Source: Collybia mongolica (taxonomy: Eukaryota > Basidiomycota > Agaricomycetes > Agaricales > Clitocybaceae). Taken from it: a DNA stretch of 64,000 bases. The stretch is taken from contig JAAXNY010000011.1 in NCBI GenBank assembly GCA_013420905.1, positions 1,302,001-1,366,000 on the forward strand, given 5' to 3'. This document shows, in pieces, positions 21,204-33,349 of the stretch. Numbering within the stretch: position 1 is the stretch's first letter; each line of letters starts with the position of its first letter. The position numbers and the translations under genes are program-made. The notes under the pieces were generated by a model. The model ran no database searches, was not told where the DNA came from, and was given only the letters and a program-made list of their open reading frames with translations.

Positions 21204-23480
21204 TTACTCTCTTTCAGCCTGTCTTTTTAAAATCTGTTGAGTATGATAAAAAAGCATAACATGGATAAACCAATCAAAGTTTTCTCCAGTCATTCTTTTC
21301 ATGATAGATTCAAATCCACCCAACCATGCATTGAGTTGTTCACAAGCCTGTTTTAAAATCAATAAATATCAAAGTGTTTTTAAACAATACTTACTTGTGT
21401 ATTGAATGCACACTTGTAGTAAGGATTGCTTTGATTGTCCTGAGCCACAACAACAAGATTTGGTGTGAAACATTCAAGGGTGCTGGATTACACCATTTTC
21501 AACACAAGTAATCCGAAGTACAATGGTTCTCATAATGATAAACATCAACAATTAATCTTGATGTATCCAGCCAATCATTGTAAATGGGATTGGCAAGAGC
21601 AGTTCGAAGTACCAAGCAAGCTTTGTCAATGCAGATATAGGATGGTCGAGTTTCTTTCTCAGGATAAACTTTATTTAAAAAGTTGAGAGTATTGGTTGGA
21701 GATTCAGAACGAGCAAATTTTGTCCAAGCTACCACAACACCACAAGGTTTGCATATAGTTTCAACACAGTAGAACTGAGCAGCAGTAAAGTAATTTGATT
21801 GTATAGTGGTATCATTATTATCTTCATCATGTGGCTGAATATAAGATCTTTGTTGTGGTTGCCAAGGTTGATTCTCATTTGCAGCTCTTTGCAATACTCT
21901 GCAAGCACCAGAAAAGTTATCCCAAGTTTGTCTTTGAACATGTCTCTGCCAGTCTGGCTGATGTTCAGCACAAGCCTGAGTGCCATGAATTTTTCCAGTA
22001 TTACAGTTTTTAACATGACATTTATCACCAAATTCAATGTCATGCTCATGGTAAAAGACACCTCCATGCATGTTGAACAGTAATTGTGAACAGTTTTCAA
22101 AAGCACAATGTTGTACACCCATAACAATGCCATCCATGACAATCATATTACATATGCCAGGATTTCCAAGAGGATTAACAAAGTTAACAAGTGGTAGATT
22201 TTGATTGGTAGCATTTTCCACTGCACATTGTTGATCAAGAGCAGCATCAAGAGCAAATTCACCAGTTAGAACAGGAACAGGAGCATTTTTGTCAACATTA
22301 ACAACAGCAGCAGGATCATCTCCAGTTAGAAACTCAGCATGTTGTTTATATGGTTGAGTACATTCAGTACAAACATGATTAGTAGCCAAAGCAATTTTTC
22401 CATCTGAGCATAGTTCTTGATATGCTTTTTGAGTTACTTCTTCAATAGAAATATTATCATCCAGAACCAAGGTTTGGTCAGATGCAGCAGCAATCATGCG
22501 AGTGGACTCTTCAACAAACACTTTCCAGATCTGCTGATGGCTCAGATTTAGTTCAGAATTGGCAAAGCTATTGTTCCAAAACTCCATATAAGCTGCAGTA
22601 GATCCATGAAAGCTATATATGGCATTTAGAACTGTTTTGCCAAAAATGCAATCAACCCAAAGTGCTTGACCAGCTTTAAGATATGGAGCTGACTCCAAAT
22701 ATAATCGTTTAACTGAGTTGTTGTCAAGTGATTGTTCATGATTAGCATAGTATATAGTGTTGCATTTGAAACATTTCCCAGAAATGATATAGGCTTGATC
22801 ATGAATAGTAGTGCCTTTGATAAGTTTAACACGAGGAATATCAATGTTCTGAGTTTCACGTTTGAGTACATGAAAATTGCAAGATATTGTCAAGCACACA
22901 GGTGTATTTGGAGCCAATATATAATATTGGTTCAATAGCAGTATGAGAAACAGATTTGAGTTTGCCTCTGAATTCATTATTTTTCTGTACAGGATACAAG
23001 CGTAACAATTGAGCAAATCCATCAAGTTGTTTGCTCAAGGCATTAATTCTGCTTTGTTCATTTTTTTCTTTAAACATGCTTGTTTCAGGAAAAAACAATG
23101 ATGCATCATTGCCTAGCAATTGTATCATGATAAAGGCAAGAGAAGTCATCCAACCAGTGAAAGATAAATGACCAGATGTCATATCTTTAGCATGAAGACT
23201 AAGCAAATCTGTGTTGTTGGTCATTGTGAGCAAAGCCATGAGTACAGTACTCAGTGGAATTTCAGAATTGAAATTCTCTGATACAAAGATACTGAATTCC
23301 TGAAATGAAATATCAGGAAACCTTTGTTCAGGATTATAAGCACAAGTGACTGGCAGCCATGTCAATGCCAGAATGATCCAAAGAGATTTGAATTGATTCA
23401 AAATCAAAATGCAAGCAGAAATCTCAGTCCAGAGCCAAAAGAATGCCACAGCTAGCCATGAAGAACAGAATGCATACAAG
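21204..23480 (-). pseudogene. CxC5/CxC6-type protein associated with KDZ transposons, disrupted
   Basis: In order: helical N-terminal region (..LALTWLPVTCAYNPEQRFPDISFQEF, KDMTSGHLSFTGWM), a frameshift near 22910 across the first cysteine cluster, then CFKCNTIYYANHEQ, VCTECTQPYK, CAFENC..HGGVFYHEHDIEFGDKCHVKNC, and the C-terminal core AWTKFARSESPTN..YICIDKAC..IVDVYHYENH. The frame meets TGA at 21499-21501 directly after YLC, where relatives have Arg. Beyond it come KWCNPAP, an intron around 21360-21400, EQLNAWLGGFESIMKRMT and the end at 21204. The ordered D (..CIDKAC), D (IVDVYHY) and E (ACEQLNAW) look like a DDE-type triad; that reading is my inference. Confidence 0.8.
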
Positions 23481-23547
23481 ACCTGTAATATACTACTAAA
23501 AGTTAAACAAAAATACAAACAAAAGTTTATCAAATTGTATCAACTTA

Positions 23548-26419
23548 CTACTTCTTTGGTTTCACAGCTTTTGAACTTTGACCCTTCTTCCCCACTTTAG
23601 GCTTGTTCTCTGCATCACGCCCTCCAGAACTTGGTTCCACAGCCTTAGACTTGCCCTTCTTTTTGCTAGACTGTTTCTGCACTTCTTCAACCTTTTCATC
23701 ATCCTTGGACTTTTTCAAATCCTCCCCCTGCCCATGCAAAAACTTGTGCAGTGATCCAAGGTTATAATCATCTGCAGAAAATCCCCAAGTTTCTTCATCA
23801 GAAAGACAGTCTTCAGTATTTTCCAACCAGTCTATCAGAGCTGGTTATTTCTCAACGAACCTGAATGGTTCATAATTTGAATAGAAATAAGAGGTTGAAG
23901 CAAAGATTCCTTTCAAATCAGCCAGTTTGGCAGCACCTTTCCAGGTGAGAGCATCCTTCATTTTCTTCATCACTGTATTAGCATGACAGAATTCTTTGTA
24001 TTTTGCATATGCATAATGCAAAGTATGGTTGCCACAATCCAGATAGAAGTGACCAATCTCCAACTGCATAATCATAGATTGCTGAACAGATGTGAAGTGA
24101 GCAACTATGTCAGACTCAGATGTGTTGTTTGATGTAGACAGTTCAGTTTTAGAAGGCACAGAAACAGTTGGAACAGAAGAAGTTGGAACTTGTGTGAAAG
24201 TTGAGGATTCAGATGATTCAGTCTAAAAGTATTTTTATCAGAGATATACTTCAATAAATAAAAGTAGTAAAAATCCATGATCATCATACTTCTAATCCAC
24301 CATATCATCATCTGAAATTGCAGCACTATAGTGACCCTTAATGTCCCAAGTTTCTTGATTTGTGTATACATAAATCTGGTGATTGTCATTCTTAATAGGC
24401 AAGTATAGATTGCCCAATTTGTAAAGAACAGGACCAAGGGAACTGTTAACTAGAATCTGGATGGTCATAGAAGACTTCGTAGCCCTTGGATTACTACGCT
24501 CAGATTCCATAGACTTATACACATGAACGACACCCTTGACATTGGGTGGTGCAACAGGTTGGTTATATTCAAAATTAGCATGGTTCATAGCATTCCCCAA
24601 TGCCTGACCACGAATGAAACCACCCACAGTGCAAGATGCACCCTGCAGAGAATTCAAGTCTCCACCTACAGTGTAAGACAAACTCAAATCTGCACCACAA
24701 GGAGACATATCAATATCCTGGGGCTCAACACCACCTGGAGATTGCATTTCTATGTCTACACTATGCTCAGGTGGGGTACATGGTTCTACATTCTCAGATG
24801 ATGGGGGTAGAACATCCCCAGACACAGAAACTGGGGGCACAGCCTCCCCAAGACCAGAAACTGGGGGCAAAGCCACAAAAGATTGACCTAAAGAAATAGA
24901 AACTAAACGTATAATTTGTAGAATCAGAATAAGTTTAATAGGTGTTATAAAATAAAATCTTACTGTTAGTACCAGCAGGCAACGGGGCATGGGAGACAGT
25001 GCAGGATGGGGCAGCTGACAAAATGCGAGAGACACCATGGGAGGGAGGGCCGCGGGCAGAGGCAGCACAGGAGGTGGAGGGGGCATGAGAGGTGGAGGGG
25101 GCACAGGAGGCCGTGGTGGAGGGGGCACGAGAGGCCATGGCGGAGAGGCCAGGGGAGGCATGGGAGGTGGAGGGGGCATGAGAGGCCATGGTGGAGGGGG
25201 CACAAGAGGCCATGGCAGAGAGGCCAGGGGAGGCATGGGAGGTGGAGGGGGCATGAGAGGCCGTGGTGGAGGGGGCACGGGAGGGGGCATGAGAGGTGGA
25301 GGGGGCACGGGAGGCCGTGGTGGAGGGGGCACGAGAGGCCATGGTGGAGAGGCCAGGGGAGGCATGGGAGGTGGAGGGGGCATGAGAGGCCATGGTGGAG
25401 GGGGCACAAGAGGCCATGGCGGAGAGGCCAGGGGAGGCATGGGAGGTGGAGGGGGCATGAGAGGCCATGGTGGAGGGGGCATGAGAGGCTGTGGTGGAGG
25501 GGGCACGGGAGGGGGCATGAGAGGTGGAGGGGGCACGGGAGGCCATGGTGGAGGGGGCACAAGAGGCCATGGCAGAGAGGCCAGGGGAGGCATGGGAGGT
25601 GGAGGGGGCACAGGAGGGGGCATGAGAGGTGGAGGGGGCATGAGTGCCGTTGTCACTGCCCTGGGCATTCTCGTTGTCATCTCGGTCTTCCTTGGTGTCC
25701 TCCTTGTCCCCATCTTCCTTGTCCCCATCTTCCTTGTCCCCGTCTTCCTTGTCCCTGCTGGCCTCGTCCCTGTCCTCCTTGTCCCCGCTCGCCTTGTCCC
25801 CGCTCCCATCCTTGTCTCCATCCTCCGCTCCTCCCTCCTTTTTCCCCTTGTGCTCCTCTGGTTTGCTGTTGCTGGCAGTTGGGGGTGCCACCTGGCGGGC
25901 ACGACCAGTGCCCCCTGGCTTTGAGGCTTGAGGCCCCTGGGAGACAGCAGCAGCTGCGCGCGGGGGCAGCACAATTGGCATGCCACTTTCTTTGAGCATG
26001 CGCTCAGTCCTGGGGGGAGGCCGTTTTTGTGAGAACAAGAAATGAATATGAACAAAAAACTCACTTTGTGAGGTGAGGTAAGGCAGGGCTGGCCTTGCCC
26101 TTGACGCCTGTTTTACTGTGGGTGGTGGCATTCCTACCAGGGGTGGTGGCCTTTCTGGTGCTGCAGGTGGTGTGAGTAAGAATGAACATAAGAGGTGGCC
26201 GGGTATGCACCCTGCCTTTGGCTTGGCGGCACTTGCCTTGATGGTGGTGGTGGCTTTCGTGTGCTTGCAGGCTTCGTTGTCCTTGTCAGTTGCTGAGGTG
26301 GCATGCTTACAACCACAGGTGGAAGGCGGGGGCATCATGCAGACGTGGCCACTCCTTGTTGTCGGGCGTTCAGCTGCTTCGGCAGCGGCAGTGGTGGCGG
26401 CGGATTTGCAGGTTGACAT
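23548..26419 (-). pseudogene. accessory gene of the CxC5 element, Pro/Ser-rich with minisatellite core
   Basis: Exons read from ATG 26419: a Thr/Ala/Cys-rich start, an acidic Lys-Glu-Asp tract (25660-25860), a long APSTSHASPG-type repeat region encoded by the minisatellite 25075-25640, then an intron (about 24910-24963, GTAAGA donor, TTTAG acceptor) into an exon ending ..GHYSAAISDDDMVD. Further exons 24220-23845 and 23840-23548 give a helical domain (..YAKYKEFCHANTVMKKMKDALTWKGAAKL..) and a basic Lys/Ser tail. Stops interrupt it at 24292-24294 (TAG) and 23845-23847 (TAA before PALIDWLEN). Exon joins are by eye. The role is unknown; position and company suggest a transposon partner protein. 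Confidence 0.5.
25075..25640. repeat. GC-rich coding minisatellite, ~75-bp units
   Basis: Repeats of a block containing GCCAGGGGAGGCATGGGAGG, at 25148, 25223, 25352, 25427 and 25579 (steps 75, 129, 75, 152), with sub-repeats of GGTGGAGGGGGC. All steps except 152 are multiples of three, so long open frames exist in several frames on both strands. Only the minus-strand Pro/Ser frames join to flanking exons. Confidence 0.9.
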
Positions 26420-26784
26420 TGTGTTTTTGCAGAAATCTTGCTGGGTTGCTGGGTGCTGGGTTGCTGGGCCTTGGTGTGGTTGAGGTTGATGATGTGCCCA
26501 TTGTTGATTGATGAGGTGGCCAATAAGTCACATGACTAAACACGTGACCACAACGCGTCTATTACATGTTACAACACTCCGGAATTCCTGTGGACTCTGT
26601 CAGAATTTCAGTGTTCTGAAGCCAGAATTCCTGTGGAATTTCATTCTGTTTGGAATTTTTATCAATTTTTACAGCCATTTTCTACAATATTACTTCTGCA
26701 GCTGAAATTCCAACAGGAATCTGAGCAGATTCCTGTCAGAATTGAGGATTCTGCTCGGAATCTGCTGGAAGATGTGGGGGGGTG

Positions 26785-27015
26785 TAAAGACCTCACTATC
26801 TCTGATAGAAATTGAGAGGCTTTCAATTGGATGGCTGAAGACATTGCCAGTAGGCTGTCCAAGGTCTGGTCCAGGCCAGGTCTGACCTTGCTGGCCCTGG
26901 CCCCCCCAAAGAGGGCCCTGGGTCAAACAGGGCCAATCACAAGAAAATGCGAAATTTCGTTCCAGAGGCCAGATATATATGCAATTGGCTTATATCTACA
27001 TACATGACCTACTCT
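26785..27015. other. spacer between CxC5 element and hAT relic
   Basis: C-rich text around 26870-26930 and no open frame. It may contain the 3' end of the hAT element; no terminal repeat was identified. Confidence 0.4.
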
Positions 27016-29130
27016 TCAAAAGAGGCTAGAGAGAATTTTTTCAATCAATTCAAAAATGTCTTCTTCTGGCACAAGTGAGCCATCCTGGTATGCATCTCTC
27101 AAAAGTTGCAAGGCCCCAAACTTGTCAGGGTCCATCCCACCACAATGAGCATCATCAGTCCAAGCAGACATTGAAAATGATCACTCAGCCAAACATGAAG
27201 ATGCAGAAATGGGGAGGTAATCACAAGCAATGAATCTCATGATGGGATGGATATTCAGAGTTCTGTACCTAGATGAGGTAAGTGATAAGTAAATGTATAA
27301 TGTATGAAATATATAATAAGACTTACCCCCCACCAAGTGACTGGATTAGGACAATCAGCTGACTGGAGGATGGGAGCAGCAAGATATCTGAGAAGTTCAG
27401 CATATGGATCATTACTATCACTTGCAACAGACTTTGACTTCTGTTGGATCTTGCTTGCAATCCATTTTTCAGTAGCAGTGATTATCTAATATAGTGTCAA
27501 CAAGATTGATGGATAGAGTAAAGAGTCTGACCTTGAACACTTTTTTTTTTGATTGCCACCACAGCATCAGAAGTTTTGTTTCTGGCTATATCATACTTCA
27601 ATTTATATCCAAGGAACTATGGAGAGATGATTATCTCAATACTTCAAGATAGGCCATAATGACAAGAAGCTTACCACTTTTTATAACTGCTTCAGACCCT
27701 TCTCTACTGACTTCTCATCCCATGCAGCCTTGACATATTCCATCTTTAATGTTGGATCAATGACTATGGTTGGTTAGTTATGATTTTTTATTATCACATG
27801 CATCAGACTTACCATGGGTGACAAAGTAAATTGTAGTCTTTTCAGTTGAGTGGTACCATTTGCTCATGTTCTTGAGGCCTGCATTAAGGGCATGGTGAAC
27901 TAACTCATACTCTGGATCATCACGCAAATCCTCCCATTCACTCTGAAGATGTTCAAGATGGGGATAAATCTTTGTAGCAGTTGGTACTTTCTCAGCAGAT
28001 AAAGCACTGTGGATTGAGGCTGGAATCTGATGTAATACAAATTAACATGTATCATAGTAGTTGAATATTAAATCAAACTTACCTTCAGACAACTATAGGC
28101 AAGTGTTACAATGGCCCACTCTTCTGTGGTGAGCTTATAGTTCAGCCAGCTGTTCCCTTTCCATAATTTGGGAAGGGTTCTTGTGTTGTCAGCAAGCATG
28201 CAAGATTCATCAATTGCCTTGTCAAAAGGGATTAGCCAGGCAGAGAATCAGAGTAATTCATGTTATGCACATCTTGTAGGTCAATTGTTACTTGGAAACA
28301 ATCACTTAAACTTCCCCACTGGGTTTGAACCCAAAGCTTCAGCTCAAGAGGCTTGCACCCATTTTGGATGCAACACATCTTTAAATAATCCCATGTACCT
28401 TCACTTGAGAGTCAGACCTGATTGATGAATGCCATCAGCTTGCCTACAACATCTCCTGCATCATAATCAAAGATGGTAAGAGCCTCTGCCTCATCATCAT
28501 CAGTATCAATGTCCATATAAATATCAATATCAAAATGGTCCTCATCATCACTGTCATCATCACCACTATCTGTAGTGTTGGAAGCATGAACTTGTTGCTT
28601 TGCTTTGAGTAGTGCAGGAATCCCCAAAGCAGTAACAAAGTGTGTAGCTATGAGGTGGACTGTATGGCTGATGCATCTGTAATGTTGATAAACAATATGC
28701 AGATATGGGTAGTTGACCAAATAAAAAGACCTACTGACCCTGAACCTCATGAGGAATCAACACCTGCTGAGTTGGGTCCAAAGTTTTACAGAGAACACCA
28801 ATTGCAACATCATTAACAGTAACATTATCACCAATCATTCAGCCCAGCTATCAGAAAGTATTTAGTATGATGGTGATCAGTGAGTCAATCACATACTTTG
28901 TCTGCAAAACCAAACTTCTCAATGGCACGTACAAGGTCTTTTCCAATTGCTTCACCTGTATGTCGGCCTTTTGTATGACTAAAATCCAAGAGCTTTGATT
29001 TCAATGTCCATGAAGTATCATCATTTGGTGGTGAGAAAATATATGAGATACTGAAAGAAGAATATGGCTGGCACTGCTTTGTAGTCCATCCATCATATAT
29101 GCCAGATATCTTCAATGGAATTGCCTATAG
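27016..29130 (-). pseudogene. hAT-superfamily transposase relic, multi-exon
   Basis: From the 5' side: ISGIYDGWTTKQCQ (first Asp of the DDE triad in DGWT), GRHTGEAIGKDL, GDNVTVND (second Asp region), RCISHTVHLIATHFV, an acidic Asp-rich loop (28480-28580), KLTTEEWAIVTLAY, and the C-terminal dimerisation motif ELLRYLAAPILQ..PVTWW (27330-27400). The last exon has LPISASSCLAE*SFSMSA with TGA at 27181-27183 where the family has Arg. Another in-frame stop (TAA) lies near 27690. About 160 bp at 28230-28390 interrupt the coding text. The N-terminal exon(s) are missing: the element's 5' side is cut by the inverted-repeat element at 29170. Confidence 0.8.
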
Positions 29131-29169
29131 AGGATGTCAAACAAGCAGAACTATTTTGTAGACATCACT

Positions 29170-30075
29170 TGGGTGGAGTGGGCCAACACACTGTGTGGCA
29201 GGTACTCGTTCTTTATTTCTTTTCTTAGGAGAAATAAGTCCATTCCACCTTCAGCAAGTTGTAAGGATGACTAGAAACAATGTAGATGATAGTTTATAGA
29301 GGTCATGTGACCATGGGAAAATGTTACCAAGTAAACAAGCAATGCCTGTGCACAAAGCCCAATGCCATAGCTTGCCTGGATATGGAGAAAATACAAAAAC
29401 CATCAGAACTAACTTTTCCCAGGATCATGGACACTAAATAAGCATTCAGATTGTTGTCATGTATTTGGTATACTTATGTGGTGGAATAGATCATATGACA
29501 TGTGTCAATTAATAGAGAAATCAATCCTCTTTGTATTTCAGGTAAATATAGTAGTAGTTGTTGATTATTCCAATGTTTAGTGTAATTTCCCACAAGGGTC
29601 ATGTTTTGTCAGGGTCGTTGTTGTTATAAGATGTTTATGCACCCCTGGGATAACACACAGACCTTCAAAACTAGCTGAATCTGGACATTTCTGACATTTT
29701 GCTCAAAATAGACCGTGGGAAAATTATGCTCAACAAGGAAATTGTAGAGCCATGTTTGTACATTCCAAACATATAAAAACAAAGGTAATAGCTTTACTGG
29801 TTACAGAGAAAATCACAAAATAAATTTTGAAACGCAATGCTTTGAAATATTAGATATGCATAATTTTGATGGCATCATCAAAAGCATTATGTAAGCATCC
29901 CAAATACATGCAAATTATGTCACAATACTTTGTATTTGTGGAGAAATGCTGTAAAAAGCCATAAGAGAAGAAAAAACCCATTATGGAAATATTTTCCCAT
30001 GGTGTTGAAATATGAATGAATGAATGAATGAATGAATCAACTTTTTGCCCAAAAACTGGGTTGATAAAGAACTCG
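29170..30075 (-). repeat. left inverted arm of element C
   Basis: Inverse of 32270-33127. AT-rich and non-coding, also matching the free arm at 12280-13126. Confidence 0.85.
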
Positions 30076-30308
30076 TAACTATAACAATTTAACCATGAGG
30101 ATAGTGGAGCAGGATAAATTATAAATACAAACCCAAGAAGGTGGTGGTGGCAACATGTGATATTTCCAGTGAAGAAAGCACTAGTCTTCAGTACATCTGA
30201 GTCCATGCTACAAAACAGATGGTGAGCCAAGAGAGTCGTGAAACAGGATACAGGTACTTACAGACAAAAACTACAGTACTTGCCAAGGGTCATGACACCA
30301 TGGACCTT

Positions 30309-31265
30309 CACGACACTTCTTGATCTTTTACCACCACCATCCAACCGTGGGAATTCATCCCTCCTGCACTAGGTCGTCCCTAAACTACCTAACACCTCAT
30401 CCCTAATCGACATCGCCTTTCATCAGACCACTCTTTCGGCCTGGGCCACCATCCTTTTATACCATATCCAAATTTTTAACTTATCAGAGCTGATCCTGAC
30501 TATCTGCAGGGTCATCTCATCTTGCCTGTACTGGGGGCTTCACTAATCCGTTCACATCCACCTCATCAACTACCAGGCCACATGAGGACACCACAACTCT
30601 AGTACTCTGCTTTGCGCAGATCCTTAGGGAGCGTCACCGCCAACATTCTCGACAATTTATTCGTACTCACTTAACCACTACACCCAAAATACAAAAGGAG
30701 GAAGGGGTCTGGCCCCCAATCAGCTACTGTCCCTGCACAGAGCACACCTCTTGGGGAGAATGCCAGTTTATTGACCAATGGTGGGATTTGGCGGCCTCAT
30801 TTTGAGGGGAGTCATCGCTTTGGGAGAGTGGTGTGGAACAGGGGGGAAAGTAATAGGGGGGATTCAGGAGAGGGGGAGCAGGTTTGAGGTATGGGTCGTT
30901 CATTTAGTTTGGACATTTATCTTCGACACTGGGGGGGAGTAATGGGTTTCCAGAGCACCCTGAAAATACCAGGGGGGGAGTGGAATGGGGTACCAACATG
31001 AAGGGAGGGGACCATGCCCCGACAAGCGAAGGCAAACCTTTAAGGCGTTGGGAGGTTCAGACATGGTACAGTACAATACCGTTGGACTGCAGGTATCCTC
31101 GGTCTAGACCAGTAATATGACCTGGAGAGTAACTTAGTGTACAGCTCCACCCTGATGGCTCATTACAGATTACTTAGTGGTAATAGGTGTCTATGCCCGC
31201 ATGTAGCTGGGTCAAACCCACATGCGCTTAATATTATTTGACCAAAAAAAAAAAAAAAAAAAAAA
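30309..31265 (+). mobile_element. poly(A) retroposon B, complete copy (957 bp)
   Basis: Perfect 15-bp TSD GACACCATGGACCTT (30294-30308; 31266-31280) and a ~23-nt A-tail. A 27-nt hairpin at 31199-31225 (stem GCATGT/ACATGC, inner stem TGGG/CCCA) lies ~20 bp before the tail, as often seen where a LINE reverse transcriptase recognises its RNA. No shared open frame with copy 1. It lies in the loop of element C, so it is younger than C. Confidence 0.9.
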
Positions 31266-31429
31266 GACACCATGGACCTTGCAGGTATCCTTGGCAAAGC
31301 AGAGGTGAAGATCCTTTGTCTCTTTTATTTTTCTTGGCTTAGAAAAGAAACAGTGAGAATATACAACCTAAAGATAATACTAACAAAGACTTACCAGGTG
31401 TTTCCCTAGTTTGACACACACAGGTCATG

Positions 31430-32173
31430 GTAATGCTGATTCATTTCAGTCATTTCCTCCTCATCTGTCTCATGCTTGCCATCTTTTTCATCTTCTCCTT
31501 CATCACCTTCCTCATCTTCATTGTTGCCTTTGGTTTCAGGCTTGTCAGGAATGGTACTAGTTGGGCAGGAACTATGAACAGTATCACAATCAATAACAAT
31601 GTCACTATCATTGTCAGAAGTGAGGTAGGGGTACTAGATTTCACATTGAATAGCTAGTAAGTGAATATCCACCTGGTAGCAGCTGATGGCTCACTCTATT
31701 GCGTTGCTGCTTCCATATGCCAGGATCCTCATTATCTATGTCCATCACTTCTCCATCACTGTCAGTCACAATGCACAAATGCTGTGCAGTACAGGTGAGT
31801 AATGTGAATGGGAAATGGTAGGTAACTTACTGTTTGTCTGATCAGTTCTCATATGCTGGTACTTTCTCCATTTCCATCTGAGCAGGAGGTATTGCTGAGC
31901 ACCCATTTCTAGGGGTCCCAGTAAATGTTAGTAGCAAAAAAGCAATAGGACTATTTAGTCAGGACTCACATTACTTCCCACTACTGGAGGTATTACCAAA
32001 ATCTCTTCACTTGGTGAGTGGGGCCACTCCATGTCTTCTGCATCCTTAAGGTTTCTGTTGCTGCTCACAGCATGTCCATCTGGTAATGTAGCCCATTGTG
32101 GAAATTGTGCATTGATGCAAAGCTCTAGATAAAAAAAAATCAGTGTTTTTTTCGCACTCAATGGAAATTGCAC
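31430..32173 (-). pseudogene. hypothetical exon remnants in the loop of element C
   Basis: Minus-strand open stretches separated by intron-like gaps: a Trp/Pro-rich piece (AQFPQWATLPDG..MEWPHSPSEEI), a piece with DSDGEVMDIDNEDPG, and an acidic piece (NNEDEEGDEGEDEKDGK). They resemble the charged N-terminus of a transposon protein, but no domain is recognisable and no start is clear. Confidence 0.3.
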
Positions 32174-32269
32174 ATGAGTCTGGTGTTTTTCCTTCGATTC
32201 CTCATTTGATGGGTGTTTAGTATTTCCTGCATGCTATATTTAACATCAAGTTACAAGTTCTTTAGTTTA

Positions 32270-33127
32270 CTAAAGACGAGTTCTTTATCAACCCAGTTTT
32301 TGGGCAAAAAGGTGATTCATTCATTCATATTTCAACACCACGGGAAAATATTTCCATAATGGGTTTTTTCTTCTCTTATGGCTTTTTACAGCATTTCTCC
32401 ACAAATACAAAGTATTGTGACATAATTTGCATGTATTTGGGATGCTTACATAATGCTTTTGATGATGCCATCAAAATTATGCATATCTAATATTTCAAAG
32501 CATTGCGTTTCAAAATTTATTTTGTGATTTTCTCCATAACCAGTAAAGCTATTACCTTTGTTATTATATGTTTGGAATGTACAAACATGGCTCTACAGTT
32601 TCCTTGTTGAGCACATTTTTCCCATGGTCTATTTTGAGCAAAATATTAGAAATGTCCAGATTCAGCTAGTTTTGAAGGTCTGTGTATTATACCAAAGATG
32701 AACAAACATCTTATAACAACAATGACCCTTACCAAACATGGCCCTTGTGGGAAATTATCCTAAACATTGGAAAAATCAACAACTACTACTATATTTACCT
32801 GAAATACAAAGAGGATTGATTTCTCTATTTATTGACATATGTCACATGATCTATTCCATCACATAAGCATACCAAATACATGACAACAATCTGAATGCTC
32901 ATTTAGTGTCCATGATCCTGGGAAAAGTAAGTTCTGATGGTTTTTGTGCACAGGCATTGCTTGTTTGCTTGGTAACATTTTCCCATAGTCACATGACCTC
33001 CATAAACTATCACCTACGTTGTTTCTAGTCATTTACAACTTCCTGAATGTGGAATGGACTTATTTCTCCTAAGAAAAGAAATAAAGAACGAGTACCTGCC
33101 ACACAGTGTGTTGGCCCACTCCACCCA
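32270..33127 (+). repeat. right inverted arm of element C
   Basis: Inverse of 29170-30075, ending ..TGTTGGCCCACTCCACCCA. Confidence 0.85.
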
Positions 33128-33349
33128 GTTGCTTTGGCTTCAACACCCACCTACCAGAACATCAGTAAAATCTCGGGCCTTGGGTATATGTTGCTGAGCA
33201 CCCACAAAAACCTCAATCATGTTCACCCAAACATACCTCAACTACTTACATCCTGGAGAAAGATCAGGTGAGGTAATTAACATCTAAATGTGTGAACAAT
33301 ATTCTAACTTCATGTTTACAAAGCCAGCCATTCCAGCTTTTGACAAGAA

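Larger units (their letters stand above)
20891..26784 (-). mobile_element. 5.9-kb CxC5/KDZ-type DNA transposon
   Basis: Ends are inverted repeats: left CACTCCCCCACATCCTGCAG, right the inverse of CACCCCCCCACATCTTCCAG. Behind each lies 200-250 bp of subterminal sequence full of GGAATTCC-like words (20905-21145; 26575-26770). It carries two minus-strand genes: a CxC5 protein (21204-23480) and a Pro/Ser-rich accessory protein (23548-26419). KDZ-associated cysteine-cluster proteins are known almost only from basidiomycete transposons. No TSD is obvious, so the exact ends are ±3 bp. Both genes are damaged. Confidence 0.8.
29170..33127. mobile_element. 4.0-kb element C with ~0.9-kb terminal inverted arms
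   Basis: Left arm 29170-30075 and right arm 32270-33127 are near-identical inverted copies ending TGGGTGGAGTGGGCCAACAC. The 2.2-kb loop holds a 957-bp poly(A) retroposon (30309-31265) and ~1.2 kb of own sequence. A GAAT/ATTC microsatellite lies at the inner part of each arm (30012-30040, 32320-32335). Foldback or MULE-like architecture. No clear TSD (left flank ..GACATCACT, right GTTGCTTTG). It cuts off the 5' end of the hAT transposase gene. Confidence 0.75.

Noticed and set aside
25006..25995. Long plus-strand Arg/Gly/Trp-rich open frame
   Set aside because: It is the antisense of the coding minisatellite; it has no flanking exons, and the minus strand has matching exons, splice sites and element context.
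7260..27183. TGA read as a sense codon (recoding) in this organism
   Set aside because: The host genes, copia G and F use TGA/TAA/TAG normally, or contain no internal TGA; the internal TGAs are confined to decayed elements at probable CGA sites.
28230..28390. SINE inside the hAT relic (a GGTTCAAACC B-box-like word is present)
   Set aside because: No A-tail, TSD or second copy in the window; a ten-base match alone is weak.
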